Origin: Rhodospirillaceae bacterium
GTDB lineage: Bacteria; Pseudomonadota; Alphaproteobacteria; Rhodospirillales; Casp-alpha2
DNA length: 58,968 nt
Assembly (NCBI GenBank): GCA_002706405.1
Contig: PALN01000065.1
Location: 1 to 58,968, forward strand
Reading direction: 5' to 3'
The translations under genes and the position numbers were made by a program. Positions 44,451-53,257 of the stretch are shown here, piece after piece. The notes under the pieces were generated by a model. It did not search any database. It saw only the letters and a list, made by a program, of their open reading frames with translations, and was not told the DNA's origin. Within the stretch, counting starts at the first letter, position 1. Each line of letters opens with the position of its first letter.

Positions 44451-44479
44451 AAGGCGGGACCCTTCGGTCCCGCCTTTTT
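44451..44479 (+). terminator. Intrinsic terminator of acs
   Basis: AAGGCGGGACC (44451-44461) and GGTCCCGCCTT (44466-44476) pair fully around CTTC, followed by T to 44479. The A-rich left flank lets it act also for the convergent small gene. Confidence 0.93.
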
Positions 44480-44501
44480 GCTGCCTGACGCAGGGAAAAG
44501 A

Positions 44502-44795
44502 TTATTCCGCGGCAACCATGGTCCGGACCAGAAGCAACAGGTCCTTGGCGTTGTCGAACTGCTTTTCCGCGCAGCGCTGTTTCGCCAGTTCCATGACCTT
44601 CAGCAGAATCTCTTCGGACTTGCCTTCCACGGCGGGGTTCTCGTCAATTGCGGCGGCCGTGTCCTTCATCACCTGAAGGCATTGTTTTTCGTCCCGGATG
44701 TCCTGGGCCTGAACTGGCGGCGAAACCACCGTACCGAAAGCAACGACGGAGAAAACGGCAGCGATGAGGCCGAGCCGGCCGATATGAAGGGGCAT
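44502..44795 (-). CDS. Small exported protein of unknown function
   Basis: A 97-residue protein. A signal peptide (IGRLGLIAAVFSVVAFGTVV) runs to a probable cleavage after VQA at about 30. The mature 67 residues are charged and helical (KQCLQVMKDTAAAIDENPA, EEILLKVMELAKQRCAEKQF) with two cysteines that could bond. No named domain is recognised. GGAGATTTGAC precedes ATG 44795. It may be a periplasmic helper; the position between acs and the molybdenum enzyme gives no firm clue. Confidence 0.75.
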   Translation of the reverse strand: MPLHIGRLGLIAAVFSVVAFGTVVSPPVQAQDIRDEKQCLQVMKDTAAAIDENPAVEGKSEEILLKVMELAKQRCAEKQFDNAKDLLLLVRTMVAAE

Positions 44796-45029
44796 GTCAA
44801 ATCTCCATTGGTTGGTTGGTCGAACAATGCCGGCCCACGCACGCGAATTTTTCCTGCCAACCAGGCATGGAAAACACGATTCGGGTTTGTGCTGTTTCAC
44901 CGGACGCAGCCTGTCCGCGCGTTGGCGGCGCTCGTCACGCGTCGCTTTTTTCAGTCGCTCCTAATATACCAGAACGGCGGATACCCCGCTACTGGACAAA
45001 CAGATGACCGAGTACCGCACGCCCCTTGT

Positions 45030-47216
45030 TCACGCCATGCGCAGGCCCGCGTTCTTCAGCGGGAAATCGCGGATGCGTCTGCCCGTGGCGGCGAAGATGG
45101 CGTTGAGCACGGCAGGGGCGGCCACGGCGATGGTCGGCTCGCCGACCCCGCCCCAGAACCCGCCCGACGGCAGAACCTCGGCTTCGACCTTGGGCATGTC
45201 CTTGATGCGCATGACCTCGTAGGTATCGAAATTCTGCTGTTCGACCCGCCCGTCCTTGACCGTGCATTCGCCCATCAGCATGGCCGACAGGCCGTAGACG
45301 AAGGAGCCTTCGACCTGGGCCGCGATCTGCTGCGGGTTGACGGCATGGCCCGGGTCCGTGGCCGCGACGATGCGGTGGATTTTCACCACGCCGTCGGGCG
45401 TGACCGAAACCTCGGCGCAGGCCGCCACATAACTGGCGAAGGCGTTGCAATGGGCAAGGCCGCGAAACACGCCCTTGGGCGCGGGCGTGCCCCAGCCGGC
45501 CTTGTCCGCCACGGCTGTCAGCACCGCCCGGCTTTGCGGATGGTCCTTCATGTATTTGAGCCGGAACGCCAGCGGGTCCTGGCCGGCGATATGGGCCAAT
45601 TCGTCCATGAAGCATTCCAAATAGATCACGTTCTGGTTGGCGTTGACGCCGCGCCAGAAGCCGGGCCGCAGGTGCGGGTTGCGCATGGCATGGTCGACCA
45701 GCAGGGTGGGAAAGCCGTAGCTGATCGCGTGATCGCCCTTGGGGGCGAGGCATTGGAAGGTGACCGGATCCATCCCGGCCCGAAGCCGCCCCGGCATGAT
45801 GCCGGCCAGGATCGACTGGCCCGAGATGCGCACGCGCAGGCCCGTGATTTCGCCGTTGTCGTCGAGCCCCGCGGTCAGGCGGCATTGGGTGATCGGGTGA
45901 TAGGCGCCGTGGGTCATGTCCTCTTCCCGGGTCCACAGCAGCTTCACCGGCGTGCCCGGCATCTGCTTGGCGATCAGCACCGCCTGGCGCACGTAATCAT
46001 GGACCGGCCCGGCGCCCCGCCGCCCGAAGCCGCCGCCCAGCAGCGTCTTGTAGACGTCGCATTTACCGGCGGGCAGACCCGCGGCTTCGGCCGCCACACC
46101 CAGGGCCGATTCCCCGTTCTGGGTCGGGCACCAGACCTCGCAGCGGTCGGGGGTCCACAGGGCCGTGGCGTTCATGGGCTCCATGGTCGCGTGGTGCTGG
46201 AACGGATAGGAATAGGTCGCCTGCACCTGTTTGACCGAGGCGGCGATGGCCACCGGCGCGTCGCCGACCTGGTGGGCGACGAAGGCGTCCTTGGCGTCCA
46301 GGCCGTCGGCCACCATGGCCGTGATGTCGGCGCTGTCGACCTTGGCATGGGGGCCTTCGTTCCAGTCAACGGGCAGGGCGTCGATCGCCGTTTTCGCCTG
46401 CCACCATTTGTCGGCGATCACGGCGACGGCGTCGTCGCCGACGGCGACCACCTTCTTCACGCCGGGCATGCCCATGACTTTCGACGCGTCGAAAGATTCC
46501 AGCTTGGCCCCGAACAGGGGGTATTGGCGGATCGCCGCGTTGAGCATGCCGGGCAGTTTCAGGTCCGTGCCGTAGAGCTGCTTGCCGGTCAGCTTGTCGG
46601 CCGTGTCCAGCCGTTTGAGCGGCTGGCCCGCGATGCTCCAGTCCTTGGGGTCCTTCAAGGCGACCGCGTCCGGCACGGGCAGCTTGGCGGCGGCTTCGGC
46701 GACCCTGCCGTAGGTCGTCGTGCGGCCCGTGGCGCCATGGGTGATGACCCCCTTGGCAGTGGTGCAGTCCGTCGGCGCGACGCCCCAGGCATTGGCCGCC
46801 GCCGTCACCAGCATCTGGCGTGCCGCAGCACCACCTTCGCGCACGTAATCGTGGGACCCCCGGATGCCCCGGCTGCCGCCCGTCGCGAAGCTTTTCCACA
46901 CCTTGCCGCGGGCCAGGTTGGTGCCCGGCGTAGGGTATTCCGTGGTCACACGGACCCAGTCGCAATCCAATTCCTCGGCCACCAGTTGGGCCAGGCCGGT
47001 CAGCGTGCCCTGCCCCATTTCCGAGCGCGCGATGCGGATGACCACGGTCTCATCCGGCCGCACCACGACCCAGGCGGTGATCTCGTCCGCCTGCCCGGCG
47101 CCGGCGAGGGCCGCGCCGCCGCCGCTTGAAAGCGGCACGCGGAAACCCAGGACCAGACCGGCGGCCCCGGCGGCGGTCAGGAAGGTTCTGCGGGAAACGT
47201 TCATCGATGTCGTCAT
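45030..47216 (-). CDS. Molybdopterin-binding subunit of an xanthine-dehydrogenase-family hydroxylase
   Basis: A 728-residue protein like the large subunit of isoquinoline 1-oxidoreductase. The N-terminus carries a Tat signal SRRTFLTAAGAAGLVLGF. Landmarks: IARSEMGQGTLTGLAQLVAEE, two halves of the Ald_Xan_dh_C2 domain, LGGGFGRRG, FWRGVNANQN-V, and a C-terminal GVGEPT with the catalytic Glu of hydroxylases. Such IorB-like enzymes hydroxylate N-heterocycles or oxidise aldehydes in the periplasm using Mo-cytosine dinucleotide. GGAGGATCGGAC precedes ATG 47216, 14 bases after the [2Fe-2S] subunit. The substrate is unknown. Confidence 0.93.
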   Translation of the reverse strand: MTTSMNVSRRTFLTAAGAAGLVLGFRVPLSSGGGAALAGAGQADEITAWVVVRPDETVVIRIARSEMGQGTLTGLAQLVAEELDCDWVRVTTEYPTPGTNLARGKVWKSFATGGSRGIRGSHDYVREGGAAARQMLVTAAANAWGVAPTDCTTAKGVITHGATGRTTTYGRVAEAAAKLPVPDAVALKDPKDWSIAGQPLKRLDTADKLTGKQLYGTDLKLPGMLNAAIRQYPLFGAKLESFDASKVMGMPGVKKVVAVGDDAVAVIADKWWQAKTAIDALPVDWNEGPHAKVDSADITAMVADGLDAKDAFVAHQVGDAPVAIAASVKQVQATYSYPFQHHATMEPMNATALWTPDRCEVWCPTQNGESALGVAAEAAGLPAGKCDVYKTLLGGGFGRRGAGPVHDYVRQAVLIAKQMPGTPVKLLWTREEDMTHGAYHPITQCRLTAGLDDNGEITGLRVRISGQSILAGIMPGRLRAGMDPVTFQCLAPKGDHAISYGFPTLLVDHAMRNPHLRPGFWRGVNANQNVIYLECFMDELAHIAGQDPLAFRLKYMKDHPQSRAVLTAVADKAGWGTPAPKGVFRGLAHCNAFASYVAACAEVSVTPDGVVKIHRIVAATDPGHAVNPQQIAAQVEGSFVYGLSAMLMGECTVKDGRVEQQNFDTYEVMRIKDMPKVEAEVLPSGGFWGGVGEPTIAVAAPAVLNAIFAATGRRIRDFPLKNAGLRMA

Positions 47217-47230
47217 GTCCGATCCTCCCC

Positions 47231-47686
47231 CTACGCTTTGCGGCCGGCGGCCTGATGGATACCGGCGCGCACGCGCTGGTAGGTGCCGCAGCGGCAGATG
47301 TTGGAGATTTCAGCGTCGATGTCGGCGTCCGTGGGCTTGGGGTTTTTTGCCAACAGCGCCGCCGCCGCCATGATCATGCCGGTCTGACAGTAGCCGCATT
47401 GCGGCACGTCGAGATCCAACCAAGCCTGCTGCACGGGGTGGGAGCCGTCCGGCGACAGGCCTTCGATGGTGACGATCTTGTCCGTCGCGGCGACAGCTTC
47501 CAGCGGCAGGGCGCAGGACCGAACGGCCTCGCCGTTCACATGCACGGTGCAGGCCCCGCAGGCGGCGATGCCGCAGCCGTATTTGGCGCCGGTCAGGTCG
47601 AGATACTCACGCAGTACCCACAACAGGGGCGTCGCCCCGTCGGCGTCGACCGTAACGGTCCTGCCGTTGACGTTGATCTTCGCCAT
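47231..47686 (-). CDS. [2Fe-2S] subunit of the molybdenum hydroxylase
   Basis: A 151-residue small subunit. Plant-type cluster Cys set [13 protein letters not shown] plus a fourth Cys, and the second cluster CGYCQTGM with [10 protein letters not shown]. It resembles IorA. It has no signal peptide, so it would be exported bound to the Tat-signal partner, as known for related enzymes. GGAGGATCG precedes ATG 47686; an upstream frame to 47758 is not homologous. The two genes form a two-subunit enzyme without a flavin subunit, so the electron acceptor is probably a cytochrome encoded elsewhere. Confidence 0.94.
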   Translation of the reverse strand: MAKINVNGRTVTVDADGATPLLWVLREYLDLTGAKYGCGIAACGACTVHVNGEAVRSCALPLEAVAATDKIVTIEGLSPDGSHPVQQAWLDLDVPQCGYCQTGMIMAAAALLAKNPKPTDADIDAEISNICRCGTYQRVRAGIHQAAGRKA

Positions 47687-47789
47687 GGGGCGATCCTCCG
47701 GAATTTGAAAATGAGATTGCGGTGATGTTCCGCCCGCCTGGGCGAAATGTCTAATCACATTGTGATGACGGGACAGGGCGCGGCGCCGG

Positions 47790-49202
47790 TCAGCTTTCGT
47801 AACGCGTGTTGCCGCGGCGGTTGGTGTCGATGGGCAGTTCCATCAGCAGCGGCTGATGGGCGCGCTGGGAACAGTTCTTGCGCGGGCACAAATGGCAGTT
47901 GATGCCGATGGGCGCGAACAGTTCGTCGTCGCGGCTGTTGAAGGGGGCGGCATAGGCGAGGCGATGGGCGTGCTTCAATTCGCAGCCCAACGAGAGCGCG
48001 AGGCGGCGGTCCTGGGTGTCGCGCGAAAACACCGGGCGCTCCGTGGTTCGTGACATGGTGAAGAAGCGTTCCCCGTCCGGCAGTTCCACGAACTGCGGCA
48101 CGATGACGCCCGGCGTGCGGAACGAGGTGTGGATGTTCCACACCGGGCAGGCGCCGCCGTAATCCGCGATGTTGAACGAGGTCGAATTGAACCGCTTGGT
48201 GACGTTGCCGGCCTTGTCGACGCGCAGAAAAAAGAACGGCACGCCCTTGGCACCGTCGCGCTGCAACGTCGTCAAGCGGTGGCAAACCATCTCGAAGGAC
48301 ACGCCGAAGGCGGCGGCCAGGCGGTCGACGTCATATCGGGTGTCCTCCGCCGCCTCGAAAAACGGGCCGTAGGGCATGAGGAAGGCGGCGGCGAAATAAT
48401 TGGCGAGTTCGACATGGCAACGCGCGACGGCGGTGTCCGAACGGAAGGCGCTGTCGGCCGTCAGCTTTTCCAACAGGGCGGGCAGTTCCACCAGGCACAG
48501 CACATGAGCCAGCTGGAACACCCGGTTCTGATGGTCGAGCGCTTCCGACAGATAGATCATCGATTCCGCTTCGTCATGGATGCGCAGCGCCTGGCCCATG
48601 GCTTCGATGGCGGCCGTGCGGACCTCAAGCCCATGGACCCGCATGAGCCGGCCCTTGAGCACGGAATAGATGTCGTCGACCTCGCAGGGCGTGGCGGCGC
48701 GCAGGCGTTCGGCCGCCGCCTCCAGATCGGGGAAGTGGTTGGAATGATCGCGGAAGAAATCGTGGATGATGCGTTCCGGCGTCGATGACAGCAGGTCCGC
48801 CGGCATGCCTTCGCTGCCCAGCCGCATCATGTTTTCCAGCGCGTTTCGGTGATTGCGATAGAGATGCAGGAAATGCTCGACCAGCCGGGGCGCATGATCG
48901 ATGGCGGCGCGCAGTTCCTGCAGGTCGGGAAGGCCGCCGGTGAACAGCGGATCCTGCAGCATGTTGCGCAAATCGGCCAGCTGGGTCGAGCTCTCGTCCT
49001 GAATCAGGTCGCGCCAATCGACGCCGTAGGCATCGGACAGCGACATCAGCATGGTCACGGACAGGGACCGCTGATTGTTTTCCAGCAGATTGACATAGGC
49101 CGTACTGACCCCCAGGGCCGTCGCCATTTCCGCCTGGGTTTGTCCGTGTTCGCGGCGCAACTGGCGCAGCCGCGGCCCGACCAACGTCTTGCGCATGCGC
49201 AT
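47790..49202 (-). CDS. XRE-family short-chain-acyl-type regulator (ScfR/RamB-like)
   Basis: A 470-residue regulator. The N-terminal helix-turn-helix (9-64) reads [20 protein letters not shown] and [21 protein letters not shown] large central region and a metallopeptidase-like segment with [16 protein letters not shown] in place of HExxH follow; the active-site Glu is replaced, so it is probably a sensor and not an enzyme. The C-terminal part (DUF2083-like) has [16 protein letters not shown] with several Cys. Members such as RamB and ScfR control acetate or propionate/short-chain-acyl genes. ATG 49202; ATG 49196 is possible. acs lies 3.4 kb away. Confidence 0.87.
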   Translation of the reverse strand: MRMRKTLVGPRLRQLRREHGQTQAEMATALGVSTAYVNLLENNQRSLSVTMLMSLSDAYGVDWRDLIQDESSTQLADLRNMLQDPLFTGGLPDLQELRAAIDHAPRLVEHFLHLYRNHRNALENMMRLGSEGMPADLLSSTPERIIHDFFRDHSNHFPDLEAAAERLRAATPCEVDDIYSVLKGRLMRVHGLEVRTAAIEAMGQALRIHDEAESMIYLSEALDHQNRVFQLAHVLCLVELPALLEKLTADSAFRSDTAVARCHVELANYFAAAFLMPYGPFFEAAEDTRYDVDRLAAAFGVSFEMVCHRLTTLQRDGAKGVPFFFLRVDKAGNVTKRFNSTSFNIADYGGACPVWNIHTSFRTPGVIVPQFVELPDGERFFTMSRTTERPVFSRDTQDRRLALSLGCELKHAHRLAYAAPFNSRDDELFAPIGINCHLCPRKNCSQRAHQPLLMELPIDTNRRGNTRYES

Positions 49203-49250
49203 GCCGGGGTCCTTTCCCGATCGCCCTATTAACAGTTTTACATATTACTA

Positions 49251-49270
49251 ATTTTGTTGCCAATACAAAT
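49251..49270. promoter_or_regulatory. AT-rich divergent region with inverted TTTTGT/ACAAAT
   Basis: ATTTTGT at 49251-49257 and ACAAAT at 49265-49270 form an imperfect inverted repeat between the ScfR-like gene and the ketopantoate-reductase-like gene. An ACAGTTTTACATATTAC stretch adds ATTTACA-like bases. It may be the autoregulatory site of the ScfR-like protein; a resemblance to the TTGTAAAT array upstream of acs is suggestive only. Confidence 0.35.
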
Positions 49271-49299
49271 AACACATAAACCCGAAATTCCGTGCCTGT

Positions 49300-49311
49300 C
49301 TGGTATACCAG
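49300..49311. promoter_or_regulatory. GntR/FadR-type palindrome CTGGTATACCAG
   Basis: CTGGTATACCAG is a perfect 12-base palindrome 76 bases before ATG 49388. The TGGT-N2-ACCA core is the usual operator of FadR-subfamily GntR regulators. No GntR gene lies in the window, so the regulator would be elsewhere. Confidence 0.5.
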
Positions 49312-49387
49312 CGCTAGGGTCCCGGCGAATACATCGTCCGCGTGCAGGGGCGACGATGGAACGCAACGACATTCGAGGAGACCCGAC

Positions 49388-50440
49388 ATGGCACATAACA
49401 TTCTCATCCTTGGCGCTTCCTACGGCTCCCTGCTCGGCACCAAACTGTTGATGGCCGGCCACAACGTGACCCTGGTGTGCCGCGAGGAAACGGCCAAGCT
49501 GATCAACGAACACGGCACCGAAGTCCGCATCCGCCTGAAGGGCGAGGACGCGCATCGCACCTTCCGTTCCCAGGACCTGCCCGGCCGCCTGGACGCCCAG
49601 ACCCCGGAAAACGTCGCCGCCGGCGCCTATGACCTGGTCGGCCTGGCCATGCAGGAGCCACAGTATTCCGCGCATTCACTGCGCACGCTGTTGATCCGCA
49701 TCGCCGACGCCGGCATCCCGTGCCTGTCGATCATGAACATGCCGCCGCTGCCGTTCCTCAAGCGGATTCCCGGCCTCGACACGGGCAAGCTGGAAGCGGC
49801 CTATACCAACCCCCGTGTCTGGGACCGTTTCGACCCCGACCTGATGACGCTGTGCAGCCCCGATCCACAGGCCTTCCGCCCGCCCGAGGAAGGCGCCAAC
49901 GTGTTGCACGTCGGCCTGCCGACAAATTTCAAGGCCGCGCGCTTCGGCGACCGCGAGGCCAACAAGCTGCTCGACCGCTTGGACGCCGATATCGCCGCCG
50001 TGCGCGTCGGCCGGTCGGACGTGCCGGTCAAGTTGAAGGTCTTCGACTCGCTATTCGTGCCGCTTGCGAAATGGTCCATGCTGCTGACGGGAAATTACCG
50101 CTGCGTGACGCGGGACGATGTCCGGCCGATTCGCGATGCCGTGCATGAAAACCTGGCCCAATCGCGCCTGATCTACCATCACGTCGATGCCATTGCCCGC
50201 CGGCTTGGCGCCGATCCGGGCGATGCGGTGCCGTTCGAGAAATACGCCAACGCGGCGGAGAACCTGGTGAAACCGTCTTCCGTCGCCCGCGCCGTGGCGG
50301 CCGGGTCGCCGGTCATCGAACGTGTCGACATGCTGGTTCAATTGATCGGCCGATCCCTCGGCATGGCCAATCCGGACATCGACGAGATCATCGCCACGGT
50401 CGATGCCCGCTTGGCCCAGAATCAGCGCCAATCGGCGTAG
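49388..50440 (+). CDS. Ketopantoate reductase-like (PanE/ApbA) protein
   Basis: A 350-residue protein with the PanE-type Rossmann N-terminus HNILILGASYGSLLGTKLLM, where GASYGS replaces the usual GAGAxG loop. The pattern continues GHNVTLVCREETAKLI and, in the middle, FKAARFGDREANKLLDRL. The C-terminal helical domain includes SVARAVAAGSPVIERVDMLVQLIGR. The catalytic Lys of PanE is not clearly placed. It could be a 2-oxo-acid reductase with a changed substrate. GAGGAG precedes ATG 49388. A terminator follows, so it may be a single-gene unit controlled by the upstream palindrome. Confidence 0.82.
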   Translation: MAHNILILGASYGSLLGTKLLMAGHNVTLVCREETAKLINEHGTEVRIRLKGEDAHRTFRSQDLPGRLDAQTPENVAAGAYDLVGLAMQEPQYSAHSLRTLLIRIADAGIPCLSIMNMPPLPFLKRIPGLDTGKLEAAYTNPRVWDRFDPDLMTLCSPDPQAFRPPEEGANVLHVGLPTNFKAARFGDREANKLLDRLDADIAAVRVGRSDVPVKLKVFDSLFVPLAKWSMLLTGNYRCVTRDDVRPIRDAVHENLAQSRLIYHHVDAIARRLGADPGDAVPFEKYANAAENLVKPSSVARAVAAGSPVIERVDMLVQLIGRSLGMANPDIDEIIATVDARLAQNQRQSA

Positions 50441-50479
50441 GGCGCAATCCATCGCAGGAATGTTTCCTTCCACCTTGCG

Positions 50480-50509
50480 CGGGCGGGGCCTTCGGGTTCC
50501 GCCCTTTTC
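50480..50509 (+). terminator. Intrinsic terminator with UUCG loop
   Basis: GGGCGGGGCC (50481-50490) pairs with GGTTCCGCCC (50495-50504), with two G-U pairs, around a TTCG tetraloop, followed by TTTT. It closes the ketopantoate-reductase-like unit. Confidence 0.9.
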
Positions 50510-50633
50510 TTTTGCCCCGGCCCTGGTCCGGCAACGTTGATTTCCGAGACCGGATCGCGCATCGTCCGGGACCGCCCGGCACCATGGCCGGGCCATCAGC
50601 AAAACAGCAAAAGACATAATAAAGGGACGGAAC

Positions 50634-51362
50634 ATGACGAAAGACGCCATCGCCGAATTGTTGGACCCCACGGTCCTGCAGGTCGGAATCAATCTGGGCA
50701 ACATTCTTCTGGTCACCGGCAAGAAGGCCAACGGCGACCCCGAGGGCATCGCCCCCGACATGGCCGCGGCCATTGCCGACAAGCTGGGAATCAAGGTGAA
50801 ATTCAACACCTTCGCCACCCCGGGCGAGGTCGCCGACGCGGCCGAGCGCGGCGAATGGGACATCGGCCTGATCGCCATCGAGCCGAAACGGGCCGAGGTC
50901 ATCGATTTCTGCAACGCCTATGTACAGATCGAAGCCACCTATCTGGTGCCCGACGCCTCGCCCTTCCAGAAGGTCGAAGACGTGGACGCGCCGGGCGTGA
51001 AGATCGCCGTTTCCGAACGCGCCGCCTACGACCTTTACCTCACCCGTACCCTGAAGCATGCGGAACTCGTCCGCGCCCAGGGCCTGCCCGGGGCGTTCGA
51101 GCTGTTCAAGCGGGAGAAGCTGGACGCATTGGCCGGCCTGGTTCCCGCCCTCCGCGACAACGCCAAGGACATGCCGGGCACGCGGCTTTTGCCGGGCCGC
51201 TATACGGCGGTGAAACAGGCCATCGGCACCCGCCACGGCAAGCCTGCCTTGAAGGCGGTCGTGCAGGCCTTCATCGCGGACGCCGTCTCGAGCGGTTTCG
51301 TCCAAAGCCTGATCGACAAGCATGGCGTGACCGGCAAGCTGGCGGTCGCGAGCGACGACTGA
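50634..51362 (+). CDS. Amino-acid-type periplasmic-binding-fold protein without signal peptide
   Basis: A 242-residue protein matching SBP_bac_3 (pfam00497): VLQVGINLGNILLVTGKKANG, GIAPDMAAAIADKLGIKVKF, GEWDIGLIAIEPKRAEVIDF, and AVVQAFIADAVSSGFVQ at the end. The first residues (MTKDAIAELLDPTV) have no hydrophobic core and no lipobox, and no upstream start adds one, so it appears cytoplasmic. No permease or ATPase gene is near. Either it senses a ligand inside the cell or is an enzyme-like member of the fold. The only recognisable start is ATG 50634. Confidence 0.85.
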   Translation: MTKDAIAELLDPTVLQVGINLGNILLVTGKKANGDPEGIAPDMAAAIADKLGIKVKFNTFATPGEVADAAERGEWDIGLIAIEPKRAEVIDFCNAYVQIEATYLVPDASPFQKVEDVDAPGVKIAVSERAAYDLYLTRTLKHAELVRAQGLPGAFELFKREKLDALAGLVPALRDNAKDMPGTRLLPGRYTAVKQAIGTRHGKPALKAVVQAFIADAVSSGFVQSLIDKHGVTGKLAVASDD

Positions 51363-51375
51363 TCAGGGGAAACAC

Positions 51376-51396
51376 GGGGGGCGGCAGTCGCCCCCC
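51376..51396. terminator. GC-rich bidirectional hairpin between convergent genes
   Basis: GGGGGGCG (51376-51383) and CGCCCCCC (51389-51396) are perfect with loop GCAGT, just after the binding-protein stop and before the end of the convergent TPR gene. The T-tracts are weak (TTAAA; TTT), so termination may rely on pausing. Confidence 0.6.
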
Positions 51397-51407
51397 TTAA
51401 ACCCGGC

Positions 51408-52775
51408 TCAGGCCCCGCGGGCCATCTGCTTAACGCGCTGCAGGTTCTTTTCGATGACGATGACGCGCTTCTGATTGCCGGCGGCGCGGTAGATTTCCGA
51501 TGCGCCGGAAAAATATTTCTGCGCATCGGCGACCAGTTGCGGCGACGGCTGACGCTTGGCCAGGGCGAAGCAGGCGGCTCCTAAGTTGTTGGCCGTCTGC
51601 GCCCACAACAGCGGCACCAGTTCCTTCTTGCGCACGTCCAACGCCTGCTTGAAGGCGTCGACCGCCTTGGCCGCCAGTTCCGGCCCTTGGGCCCGTTCGG
51701 CAAGCGCCAGCAAGACCGTGCCATAGCCGTTCATGGCCTCGGCCCAGCGGCCGGGGTTCAATTCCACGTCGAAGGCGGCAAGTGCGCTTTCAAAGGCCTG
51801 GGCCGATTCCTTGAGCCGCGTCGGCGTGGTTTCCTTATTGCCGATCTTGTAGAGCACCATGGCCGTGTTGATCAGCGCCAGGGCGTATTCATTGGGATAC
51901 TTGTCGCGGCCCAAGGCATCGGCGACCTCCCGGTAAGCGGCAGCGGCGGCGGCCAGGGCGTCCGGGTCCGCGTCCTGGGTCGATTTCATCTGCAGGCCGT
52001 CGGCGAAATGGTTCTGGGCCAGGGCCCATTGCAGCAGGTCGTCCGACTTGTCGATTGTCTTGACCGCGTCTTGATAGGCCTTGAGCCCCTTGTTCAGATA
52101 CTTCTTGGCCCCGACCCGCCACAGGGACAGGCAGACATTGCCGTAGCAGGTCAGGCAGCTGGCCAGGTGGGGCGGCTCCAGATGCGGCGGGCTGTCCCAG
52201 ACCTTTTCCATGTCCTTCATTTCGCCTTCGAGCACGGCCGCCAGTTTCTTGCGCGCGCCCCGATGCACAGGCAGAAGCGCGCCCATGGCGGAAACCAGGA
52301 TCAGCTTGTACAAATCGCGCGGCATGGGGATCGGCAGGGTCAAATGATCGAGCGGGCCAAAGGTGCTGGCCGCCCCTTCGGCCGCCCCCACGGGCAGGAA
52401 CCGCAGTTCCACCGCCGTGCCGAGATCGACCGTCCCACCCCAGACCAACAGATCCGCCTCTTCCTCACGCAGCCAATCCGCGCCCGTGCGGACCCCTTCC
52501 TGCAGGGCGTTGAACAGCGGTGCCTTGGGGTTGAGCCGGATCGCCTGGGTGCGCCGATAGACGGCGACATCGGAAATGGCGCCGAAAATGTCAGCCAGGT
52601 TCTCAGTGATCTTGTCGCCGCCGGCGCCATCGATATCAGTCAGCACGATGCTGGCCGCAGAGCCCGACACGTCGGACGGCACGAAGCCGCCACCGACCCG
52701 CTTCCCCTTGCGACGGGATTTCTTTTTCTTGGCTGGGGCGGCGCCCAGCCCGAACAGTGCCTTGAGAAGACCCAT
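51408..52775 (-). CDS. TPR protein with TolB-like N-terminal half
   Basis: A 455-residue protein. A basic stretch (AKKKKSRRKGKRVGGG, about 15-30) is followed by a beta/alpha half that resembles FlgO/TolB-like domains: SIVLTDIDGAGGDKITENLA, EGVRTGADWLREEEADLLVW and GGTVDLGTAVELRFLP. From about 200 on, TPR-like helical repeats dominate (KKYLNKGLKAYQDAVKTID, AYREVADALGRDKYPNEYA, EALAAFDVEL-type, DAFKQALDVRKKELVPL). No signal peptide. The role may be scaffold or sensor. ATG 52775 is the natural start. Confidence 0.75.
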   Translation of the reverse strand: MGLLKALFGLGAAPAKKKKSRRKGKRVGGGFVPSDVSGSAASIVLTDIDGAGGDKITENLADIFGAISDVAVYRRTQAIRLNPKAPLFNALQEGVRTGADWLREEEADLLVWGGTVDLGTAVELRFLPVGAAEGAASTFGPLDHLTLPIPMPRDLYKLILVSAMGALLPVHRGARKKLAAVLEGEMKDMEKVWDSPPHLEPPHLASCLTCYGNVCLSLWRVGAKKYLNKGLKAYQDAVKTIDKSDDLLQWALAQNHFADGLQMKSTQDADPDALAAAAAAYREVADALGRDKYPNEYALALINTAMVLYKIGNKETTPTRLKESAQAFESALAAFDVELNPGRWAEAMNGYGTVLLALAERAQGPELAAKAVDAFKQALDVRKKELVPLLWAQTANNLGAACFALAKRQPSPQLVADAQKYFSGASEIYRAAGNQKRVIVIEKNLQRVKQMARGA

Positions 52776-52925
52776 TTTGAATTCTTTGTCTTACGGCGCG
52801 GACGCCCGGCAATCACCGGTGGCCGCGTCTCCGTCCTCGCCCGAATTAAGGCATAGAATGTCCCACCGACGCGCCAAGAGCAAGCCCCCGGCGGCGCCCC
52901 TGAAATCAGACGGTTCGGAAGCGGA

Positions 52926-53153
52926 TCAAAAGTCGATGCAGCGGCCGTTCTTTTCCCAATCACCAAAGCGGGTCGGGTCCGGTCGGGGCGCTTCGGCGCC
53001 GTCCTTGCCCGGGCCCGCGGGCGCGGGCGTTCCGGCGGCGGGCGCCGGAGCGGGGGTCAGGGGGCGGGGGGCGATCTGGGTGCGGCCGGCCTCGAGAAAG
53101 GCCCGTGCGCGCGCCAGGCGCTCAGCCTGCTTGGGGTCGATATCATCGGTCAT
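52926..53153 (-). CDS. SdhAF4/DUF1674-like succinate dehydrogenase assembly factor
   Basis: A 75-residue protein ending PTRFGDWEKNGRCIDF, the conserved DUF1674 C-terminus (RFGDWE-x-G-R-x-x-DF). Eukaryotic SDHAF4 helps flavinylate succinate dehydrogenase. The N-terminal two-thirds is Pro/Ala-rich and variable. It lies divergent from rsmB, a typical alphaproteobacterial neighbour. The sdh genes are not in the window. Confidence 0.88.
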   Translation of the reverse strand: MTDDIDPKQAERLARARAFLEAGRTQIAPRPLTPAPAPAAGTPAPAGPGKDGAEAPRPDPTRFGDWEKNGRCIDF

Positions 53154-53257
53154 GGCCCCATTCTACAGGGACGCGCGCGGCGGCGCCAAGGGCCTGCGAC
53201 ACAAGATGGCAACGGAAACCCCTTGCCCGCCCCGCATCCCCCTGGCATGACCGGGGC

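Noticed and set aside
44478..47129. An 883-residue plus-strand open frame opposite the molybdenum enzyme
   Set aside because: Composition is His/Arg/Gly-rich with no motif; shadow of the IorB-like and small exported genes.
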